DNA of 21,289 bases from Bacteroidales bacterium (GTDB lineage: Bacteria; Bacteroidota; Bacteroidia; Bacteroidales; UBA7960), in NCBI GenBank assembly GCA_003451785.1, contig DMJL01000312.1, positions 1 through 21,289 of the forward strand. The letters are read 5' to 3'. The stretch's first letter is position 1; every line of letters starts with the position of its first letter. This document shows positions 15,172 to 21,289 of the stretch, in pieces. A program made the position numbers and the translations under genes. A model generated the notes under the pieces. The model saw nothing but the letters and a program-made list of their open reading frames with translations, had not been told where the DNA came from and searched no databases.

Positions 15172-16080
15172 ATGACACTTTCTTACAATTTAAACCATTT
15201 GCGCGAATTGGAGGCGGAATCTGTATTCGTAATCCGCGAAGTGGCTGCACAGTTCGAAAAGCCCGCATTGCTTTTTTCGGGTGGCAAGGACTCTATAATC
15301 ATGGTGCATTTGGCAGTTAAAGCGTTTCGACCCGCTAAAATACCCTTTACACTTGTACATATTGATACCGGGCACAATTTTGATGAAACCATAGTGTATC
15401 GCGATGAGCTTGTTAAAAGCATTGGGGCACGGTTGGTTGTCGGGTCGGTGCAGGAATCTATTGATAAGGGTAGAGTGATAGAAGAAACTGGTCCTTTTGC
15501 CAGTCGCAATTATTTGCAAACCGTAACCCTATTAGACACTATTGAAGCACATGGATTCGATGCCCTGCTTGGTGGTGGGCGTAGGGATGAAGAGAAGGCC
15601 AGAGCAAAGGAAAGATTTTTTTCGCACCGCGATGAGTTTGGGCAATGGGACCCCAAAAACCAAAGACCTGAGCTGTGGAATATTTTTAACAGCAGAAAAA
15701 AAATTGGTGAGCATTTTAGAGTATTTCCCATCAGCAATTGGACTGAAATGGATGTTTGGCAATATATTTTGATGGAAAACATCCAAATGCCTTCATTATA
15801 CTTTTCTCATTGGCGAGAGTGTGTAAACCGCAAGGGAGTGCTGCTTGCCAAGAGCGATTTTTTGCAGCTTGTAGATGGCGAATATTATGAGAAAATGCAC
15901 ATACGATTTCGTACCATTGGAGATATGAGTTGCACTGGTGCCACCTTGTCGTCGGCTCATACTCTCGAAGATATAATTCAAGAAGTTGCTGCTGCAAGGG
16001 TAACCGAACGGGGATCGAGAGCCGACGATAAGCGGACGGAAACTGCAATGGAAGACAGAAAAAGGGAAGGATACTTTTAA
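15172..16080 (+). CDS. cysD: Sulfate adenylyltransferase subunit 2
   Basis: Catalytic subunit of ATP sulfurylase, forming APS from sulfate and ATP with CysN; 302 residues, the normal length. N-type ATP pyrophosphatase P-loop SGGKDS at 36-41, LGGGRRDEEKARAKER, and the C-terminal REGYF end are characteristic of CysD. The ATG at 15172 lies 1 bp after the cysC stop; an upstream ATG at 15154 would overlap cysC. Followed by cysN after 10 bp. Confidence 0.97.
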   Translation: MTLSYNLNHLRELEAESVFVIREVAAQFEKPALLFSGGKDSIIMVHLAVKAFRPAKIPFTLVHIDTGHNFDETIVYRDELVKSIGARLVVGSVQESIDKGRVIEETGPFASRNYLQTVTLLDTIEAHGFDALLGGGRRDEEKARAKERFFSHRDEFGQWDPKNQRPELWNIFNSRKKIGEHFRVFPISNWTEMDVWQYILMENIQMPSLYFSHWRECVNRKGVLLAKSDFLQLVDGEYYEKMHIRFRTIGDMSCTGATLSSAHTLEDIIQEVAAARVTERGSRADDKRTETAMEDRKREGYF

Positions 16081-16090
16081 AATTTATAGT

Positions 16091-17365
16091 ATGGAGTTAG
16101 GGAAGTCAAACGGGTATCTTGATATGGAGTTGTTGCGCTTCACTACTGCTGGTAGTGTTGATGATGGTAAGAGCACTCTTATAGGTAGGCTTTTGTATGA
16201 TAGCAAATCTATTTTCGAAGACCAATACGAGGCCATTAAGAAAAGCAGCGAAAGACGAGGCGAGCCGGAAGTAAACTTGGCATTGCTTACCGATGGTTTG
16301 CGAGCCGAACGAGAGCAAGGAATCACCATTGATGTAGCATACAGATATTTTGCCACACCAAAACGAAAGTTTATAATAGCAGATACCCCCGGGCATATTC
16401 AATATACCCGCAATATGGTAACGGGAGCTTCCACAGCCAATTTGGCAATCATTTTGGTTGATTCGCGCAAGGGAGTAATTGAGCAAACCAAAAGGCACGC
16501 TTTCATTGCATCACTCTTGGGTATTCCACATGTGGTGGTGTGTATCAACAAAATGGACCTTGTGGACTACGACCAGAAAGTATTTGAGCGGATAAAGAAA
16601 GATTTTCAGGGATTTGCATCAAAACTGAAGGTGCATGATGTGCAATTTTTACCCATAAGTGCATTGAAAGGCGATAATGTGGTTGACAAATCTGAGAATA
16701 TGCCTTGGTACGGTGGACCTACACTCATGTATCTACTCGAAACCGTTCACATTGGCAGCGACCTCAATTTGGTAGATTGTCGTTTTCCGGTACAATGTGT
16801 GATAAGGCCCCAAACCGATGAGCACCACGATTATCGCGCTTATGGCGGCAGAATTGCAGGTGGAGTTTTCAAGCCAGGAGATAAGGTAATGGTGCTTCCT
16901 TCGGGATTTACAACCACCATAAGTGCAATAGACGGCACCACAGGTCCGCTTCTCAAAGCATTTGCCCCAATGTCGGTAGCTATAAGGCTTGAAGACGAGT
17001 TGGATATTAGCAGAGGCGACATGCTGGTACGGGTAAACAATGTGCCAACCGTTTCGCAAGATGTTGATCTGATGATTTGTTGGATGAGTCCCGCAAAGCT
17101 CCAACCCAACGGCAAGTATTTTATCAGGCACACCACCCGGGAGGCTCGATGCGTGGTGAAGGAGATTTTGTACAAGGTAGATATCAACACCCTTCACCGT
17201 ATGCAGGACGACAAGAATGTGGGCATGAACGACATTGCACGGATTACCCTGCGAACAACCAAGCCCTTGTTTTTCGATAAGTATCAAATAAACAGAAACA
17301 CGGGAAGTGTAATTCTTATTGACGAGGGTACCAACGAAACAGTTGGTGCCGGAATGATTATTTGA
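16091..17365 (+). CDS. cysN: Sulfate adenylyltransferase subunit 1 (GTPase)
   Basis: GTP-hydrolysing regulatory subunit of ATP sulfurylase that drives APS formation with CysD; 424 residues. EF-Tu-like G domain: G1 GSVDDGKS (21-28), G2 region EREQGITIDVAYRYF, G3 DTPGH, G4 NKMD and G5-like SALKG; beta-barrel domains follow. The protein ends in GAGMII without a fused APS kinase, consistent with a separate cysC in the same operon. Converges on the PBP gene with a 15-bp gap that holds no terminator I can see. Confidence 0.97.
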   Translation: MELGKSNGYLDMELLRFTTAGSVDDGKSTLIGRLLYDSKSIFEDQYEAIKKSSERRGEPEVNLALLTDGLRAEREQGITIDVAYRYFATPKRKFIIADTPGHIQYTRNMVTGASTANLAIILVDSRKGVIEQTKRHAFIASLLGIPHVVVCINKMDLVDYDQKVFERIKKDFQGFASKLKVHDVQFLPISALKGDNVVDKSENMPWYGGPTLMYLLETVHIGSDLNLVDCRFPVQCVIRPQTDEHHDYRAYGGRIAGGVFKPGDKVMVLPSGFTTTISAIDGTTGPLLKAFAPMSVAIRLEDELDISRGDMLVRVNNVPTVSQDVDLMICWMSPAKLQPNGKYFIRHTTREARCVVKEILYKVDINTLHRMQDDKNVGMNDIARITLRTTKPLFFDKYQINRNTGSVILIDEGTNETVGAGMII

Positions 17366-17380
17366 GAAAGTTGAAGACTG

Positions 17381-19657
17381 TTAGAATACGCTTCTCCTGA
17401 GTTCTTGTCGCACATTGCTCCTTTGTTGATACACCGAGCAGTCTGTCTCCACCCTTAAGGGTTGCATGGGGCGTTCGAATTCTTCTTGGAAAATATTTAG
17501 TTCTTCGTTGGCTTTTGCTTTTTGCATAAAAAGACCCCATATTGGGAGAGCCATGTTTGCACCCTGACCTAACGCAATGGAACGAAAACGGATACCTCTG
17601 TCTTCGGCACCAACCCAAACACCTGCAGCCAAATTGGGAGTAATGCCAATAAACCAACCATCGCTATGGTTTTGTGTTGTGCCGGTCTTACCTGCAATGG
17701 GTCCTTCTAACCCATAACGAAACCTAAGCCTCATTCCAGTGCCACTCTCCACAACGCCCTGCATAAGCCGAAGCATGAGATAGGCAGTCTCTTCGCTCAT
17801 AGCTTCTTCCTGTCGTGGTCTGAATACCTCAATGAGATTCCCGTGTTTATCGGTAATATGGGAAATAAACATCGGCTCGATGAAAACACCCTTATTGGCA
17901 TAGGTAGAGAATGCACCTACCATTTCTTTTACTGAGATATCGGGAGTGCCCAAAGCGAGAGCAGGCACGGGGTCAATGGGGCTGGTAATGCCCATTCTGC
18001 GCACCAGATTGATTACAGCCAATGGGCTGTACCTTTTCATTAGGAAGGCTGATACATAGTTAACGGAATTGGCTAAAGCCCATTTGAGACTAACCATTTC
18101 TCCTTCGCGTGAATCTGATGCATTTCTGGCAGTCCATGGTCCTTGGGGAGTATCGAAGGTTACTGGGGTGTTGGGCACCTCTGTGCAAGGACCAAATTCT
18201 CCTTCCTGCATTGCCAATGTGTATAAAAATGGCTTGAAGGTTGAGCCTACCTGTCGGCGACTGGCAGTAACATGGTCGAATTGGAAATGTTCGAAATTTA
18301 TCCCACCCACATAGGCTTTTACATGCCCTGTTTTAGGCTCCATTGCCATAAAGCCCACATTTAGGAAATGCTTGTAGTACCAAATGGAATCTAAAGGAGT
18401 CATTAGTGTATCAATTGGCCCAGCCCAAGAAAATACTCGCATAGATGTAGGTACATCAAACGAAGCCCGTATGCTATCTTCCGCTATGCCTTGCCTGCGC
18501 ATATTGTTGAACCTGTTGCTTCGTCGAATACTATTTTCAATAAGTGCATCTATCTGGCTTTGCGACAAATCTCTGCCAAAGGGCGCATTTCGATGGCCAC
18601 GCCAATGTCTGAAAAATTCAGGTTGCAAATTACCTCCCATGTGTTCGGCTACTGCCTCCTCGGCGTACCGCTGCAATCGTGAGTCGATTGTGGTATAGAT
18701 GCGCAGACCATCCTGATAAATATTGAAATTACTTCCATCGGGCTTGGTGCGCGTTCGACTCCATGTTTTAAGCTCTTGGCGAAGAAATTCTCTAAAATAG
18801 GTTGCCAAGCCTACATTGTGGTCCAAAACCCTGAATTGAGACATATCGAGAGGCAGAAGACTTATGGAGTCGAACTCGCTTCTGCTCAAGAAATTATATC
18901 GGTACATTTGCCTTAAAACCACTTGGCGACGATTAAATGCCCTTTCGGGGTTTCGTACTGGATGAAATCGGGATGGAGCCTTTAACAGCCCAACCAGCAT
19001 AGCTGCTTGTTCTACAGTAAGCGAGTCGGGTATCACATTGAAATAGGTCTGACTGGCAAGCCTTATACCAAACGCATGACTTCCAAAATCCACAGTATTG
19101 AGATACATGGTAAGTATCTCTTCTTTGGTATAATTGCGCTCGAGCCGCACAGCTGTAACCCACTCTTTGAATTTAAAAATAACTAAAGAGAAAAAAGATG
19201 GGTTGTTTTCTCGTGGGAAAAGGTTCTTGGCCAATTGTTGGGTAATGGTACTGCCGCCTCCGGCACTTCTTTGTCCAAGCAACAAATTGCGAACCAGCAC
19301 TCTAAGCAAACTCCTCGAATCTATACCCGAATGGTAATGAAACCTGATATCTTCTGTTGCTATCAGGGCATTAATCATATTGGGCGAAATTTCTTCGAAT
19401 TGCACATTCGACCTGTTGTGAATAAAGAAAGTCCCCAATAAAACGCCATCGGCGGAATAAATCTCACTAGCAAGATTACTTTGAGGGTTTTCTAATTCTT
19501 CAAAGCGAGGCATAGGTCCCCACAGACCAATCCGTACAGTAAATATCATTAAAAGCAGGACTGCAATGGGAGTTGCAAATGCTAGCCACATATAGGCAAT
19601 ATACCTTTTTGCCCCATGATAGCGGTTGGGATTTAACCGTGAAAGAAGTTGTTTCAT
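17381..19657 (-). CDS. Class A penicillin-binding protein (PBP1A-type)
   Basis: Bifunctional peptidoglycan synthase, 758 residues, anchored by one N-terminal membrane segment (about 18-42). The glycosyltransferase (GT51) domain has ATEDIRFHYHSGID with catalytic Glu at residue 102 and GGSTITQQLAKNLFP. The transpeptidase domain has active-site GSTFK (Ser472, Lys475), SVN (531-533) and KTGTT (657-659). About 100 residues between the domains form an extra, charged segment. All catalytic residues are present. The ATG at 19657 lies 13 bp after the gldH stop; an open frame to 19723 overlaps gldH and is not used. Last gene of a ricT-gldH-PBP group. Confidence 0.95.
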   Translation of the reverse strand: MKQLLSRLNPNRYHGAKRYIAYMWLAFATPIAVLLLMIFTVRIGLWGPMPRFEELENPQSNLASEIYSADGVLLGTFFIHNRSNVQFEEISPNMINALIATEDIRFHYHSGIDSRSLLRVLVRNLLLGQRSAGGGSTITQQLAKNLFPRENNPSFFSLVIFKFKEWVTAVRLERNYTKEEILTMYLNTVDFGSHAFGIRLASQTYFNVIPDSLTVEQAAMLVGLLKAPSRFHPVRNPERAFNRRQVVLRQMYRYNFLSRSEFDSISLLPLDMSQFRVLDHNVGLATYFREFLRQELKTWSRTRTKPDGSNFNIYQDGLRIYTTIDSRLQRYAEEAVAEHMGGNLQPEFFRHWRGHRNAPFGRDLSQSQIDALIENSIRRSNRFNNMRRQGIAEDSIRASFDVPTSMRVFSWAGPIDTLMTPLDSIWYYKHFLNVGFMAMEPKTGHVKAYVGGINFEHFQFDHVTASRRQVGSTFKPFLYTLAMQEGEFGPCTEVPNTPVTFDTPQGPWTARNASDSREGEMVSLKWALANSVNYVSAFLMKRYSPLAVINLVRRMGITSPIDPVPALALGTPDISVKEMVGAFSTYANKGVFIEPMFISHITDKHGNLIEVFRPRQEEAMSEETAYLMLRLMQGVVESGTGMRLRFRYGLEGPIAGKTGTTQNHSDGWFIGITPNLAAGVWVGAEDRGIRFRSIALGQGANMALPIWGLFMQKAKANEELNIFQEEFERPMQPLRVETDCSVYQQRSNVRQELRRSVF

Positions 19658-19670
19658 GAATCCGAAAATA

Positions 19671-20192
19671 TTACTCTTTTGTGATACGCAATCCAATATC
19701 TGAAACACCAGGCAGCGCATCAATTCGCATTGCTTGCTGCATTGTTAGGGTGTAAGTTCCTATTTGTGGAAACCAAACACCTGTGCGAAACAAAAACCTA
19801 TTGGCTTTTATGTGTCCCATACCACTGCCGGTCCAATTGCCCGTGCGATCGGCTAATTCCATCTCCAAGGTGTCGCGCATTAATTGTCCGTCGGGGAAGC
19901 GAATATCCAAAAACATAAAAAAATTACTAAATGGATAATCGGTTGTATTTCTTATGTTTACATACATATTGTGAAGCGATACCGTGTCGGAAATTTCCAC
20001 GCTGAAAGAAAGGGAGTCTTGCAGATTCCATACACTTTCTGGTATTCTTTTGTTCTGTTCAAACATAACATCTCTGTCGCATGAGGCAAAAAATAAAGCG
20101 ACGGCAGCGAAAATCACTGTAATGATTTTGTGTAGAAAAAATCGGCTTGCATGTTTGCGCAATCCTTTATATTGCAGTACTTTATGCGCCAT
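19671..20192 (-). CDS. gldH: Gliding motility lipoprotein GldH
   Basis: Predicted lipoprotein of 173 residues required for gliding in F. johnsoniae. The N-terminus has a long basic region, a hydrophobic segment (KIITVIFAAVALFFASC) and a lipobox ending in Cys, so it should be lipidated and exported. The body, mostly beta, has the family patterns VNIRNTTDYPFSNFFMF, FPDGQLMRDTLE, GNWTGSGMG and PQIGTYTLTMQQAMR. The ATG at 20192 overlaps the 3' end of ricT by 11 bp. The frame stays open back to 20273 through ricT's lysine tract, but that stretch is not signal-like. PBP follows 13 bp downstream. Confidence 0.9.
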   Translation of the reverse strand: MAHKVLQYKGLRKHASRFFLHKIITVIFAAVALFFASCDRDVMFEQNKRIPESVWNLQDSLSFSVEISDTVSLHNMYVNIRNTTDYPFSNFFMFLDIRFPDGQLMRDTLEMELADRTGNWTGSGMGHIKANRFLFRTGVWFPQIGTYTLTMQQAMRIDALPGVSDIGLRITKE

Positions 20193-21289
20193 GGTTTGGC
20201 CTGTTAGGTTTTTTTTTCTTTTTTTTCTTTTTGTTATTGTCAAACCGTGTAAGGCTATCCTCCAGTAATGCATCTGCCGACGACTTGCTTAGGTTTTGTT
20301 CTTCGTCATTGTTTGAAGAACTTTCTGCCTGAGAGTCTAAATCATTGGGGTAGATGTTTTTTTTGTTGAGCTCCAAAATCTCCTTAACTCTTTCTATTGG
20401 TACTGCAACAAATTGTGGTCCGTTGTCGGTATAGGAATACACCATAATCCCTCTAAGCACTTCGGTTTTCTGCAAAATTGCTTTTCCCGTTTTGGTGTAC
20501 AAAACTTGGGCGTTTTCGGGCAAATGCTTTGCATAGTCCACATAGCAGTCGTTTTCGAAGTTGATGCAGCATTTTAGTTTGCTACATTGCCCGGCAAGTT
20601 TTTGTGGGTTGAGCGACAGTTGCTGGTTGCGCGCTGCATTGGTGGATACTGTTCGAAAACTTGTAAACCAAGTGGAGCAGCAGAGCTGCCGGCCGCAAGT
20701 GCCAATTCCACCTACTCTGCTGGCCTCCTGACGCATCCCAATTTGACGCATCTCTACCCTCACCCCAAATGCTTCGGCAAATACCCTTATGAGCTCGCGA
20801 AAATCAACCCGGTCGTCGGCTGTATAATAGAAAATGCCTTTTGTGCGATCGCCTTGATACTCAACATCGCTGATCTTCATGTCAAGCCGAAGCCTCGAAG
20901 CAAATTGGCGGCTTTTGAGCATAGTATCGTGCTCCTGTTCTACAGCTGTTATCCACTTCTCGATGTCTGCAGCTTTGGCTTTGCGATACGCCTTTTTCAA
21001 ATCGGTGGATCCAAGATTTACTCTCTTGGCTTTGGCCTGCATTCGTACGGCTTGACCCACAAGCGACACTATGCCTATATCGTGCCCAGGTGATGCCTCT
21101 ACAGCAACAATATCACCCACTTCGAGTACTAGATCGGGCGATGTTTGAAAAAAGTCTTTCCTCCCGTTTTTAAATCGAACTTCCACAATATTATATTCGG
21201 GGAAGATGGAGGGAGGCTTAATGTTTGAAAGCCAATTTACCGAATCTAATTTGCTGGAACCCTGCGGAAGAGTTTCCACTTGGCGGTTG
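20182..21289 (-). CDS. ricT: RicT/PSP1-domain protein (5' end outside window)
   Basis: PSP1-domain protein of the RicT (YaaT) family; the Bacillus member is part of the Y-complex that affects RNA processing by RNase Y, and carries Fe-S clusters with its partners. The conserved cysteine-rich core CGRQLCCSTWF ... AGQCSKLKCC is intact, with flanking NPQKLAGQC typical of the family. The reading frame continues past a GTG at 21279 to the window edge (codons for Asn, Arg, Gln before it), and Bacteroidota relatives begin with a Cys-rich leader before KLDS-WL, so the true start is probably beyond the window. The C-terminal end has an eight-lysine tract coded by A-runs and then overlaps gldH. Confidence 0.88.
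   Translation of the reverse strand, partial: NRQVETLPQGSSKLDSVNWLSNIKPPSIFPEYNIVEVRFKNGRKDFFQTSPDLVLEVGDIVAVEASPGHDIGIVSLVGQAVRMQAKAKRVNLGSTDLKKAYRKAKAADIEKWITAVEQEHDTMLKSRQFASRLRLDMKISDVEYQGDRTKGIFYYTADDRVDFRELIRVFAEAFGVRVEMRQIGMRQEASRVGGIGTCGRQLCCSTWFTSFRTVSTNAARNQQLSLNPQKLAGQCSKLKCCINFENDCYVDYAKHLPENAQVLYTKTGKAILQKTEVLRGIMVYSYTDNGPQFVAVPIERVKEILELNKKNIYPNDLDSQAESSSNNDEEQNLSKSSADALLEDSLTRFDNNKKKKKKKKPNRPNHGA

Noticed and set aside
15183..16048. Overlapping minus-strand open frames over cysD
   Set aside because: Several mutually overlapping frames, typical shadows of a strongly coding gene; no domain seen.
16733..17287. 184-codon minus-strand frame over cysN
   Set aside because: Long but antisense to an intact GTPase gene; its composition is that of an out-of-frame reading.
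20587..21093. 168-codon plus-strand frame over ricT
   Set aside because: Antisense to the conserved cysteine-rich core of ricT; no start signal or recognisable protein.

Overview
The window looks like chromosomal DNA of a member of the Bacteroidota. Direct support comes from two gliding/type IX secretion-associated genes (gldA, gldH), a RicT/PSP1 gene placed directly upstream of gldH and a class A PBP, and several copies of the Bacteroidota promoter -7 element (TAnnTTTG). The DNA is moderately AT-rich and the coding density is high. I see no rRNA, tRNA, insertion sequence, CRISPR or phage gene. The two ends cut through genes: a histidine kinase on the left (3' part missing) and ricT on the right (extreme 5' part missing).

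Layout. (1) 1-1427, minus strand: an OmpR/PhoB-type response regulator and its PhoR-like histidine kinase. About 75-125 bp upstream of the regulator is a TTAACA-type direct-repeat array with an 11-nt period that resembles a Pho box. (2) 1796-7054, plus strand: a stand-alone Hpt protein, a stand-alone CheY-like receiver, a secreted TPR plus outer-membrane beta-barrel protein (YaiO/PgaA-like architecture), a membrane-anchored HEAT-like protein, and a processive family 2 glycosyltransferase whose start overlaps the HEAT gene stop. I read this as a phosphorelay-linked exopolysaccharide synthesis and export locus; it is the least conventional part of the window. (3) 7157-9203, plus: yicC-gmk-nadD, a tight housekeeping operon. 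(4) 9200-11605, minus: metK and gldA, meeting nadD tail to tail with overlapping stop codons. (5) 11787-13609, plus: rsgA (TTG start), dtd and a MazG-like NTP pyrophosphohydrolase. (6) 13626-14378, minus: an SDR oxidoreductase. (7) 14568-17365, plus: cysC-cysD-cysN, the complete sulfate activation route to PAPS. (8) 17381-21289, minus: ricT-gldH-class A PBP, a cell envelope/gliding cluster in which ricT and gldH overlap just after a long A-rich homopolymer tract.

How the parts may work together: region 2 contains what is needed to polymerise a sugar at the inner membrane (glycosyltransferase with HEAT partner) and pass it through the outer membrane (TPR beta-barrel), with two phosphorelay parts (Hpt, receiver) in front that lack a kinase of their own. 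The other regions are mostly ordinary core metabolism and envelope functions. All functions are inferred from reading translated sequence and motifs; no database search was run.
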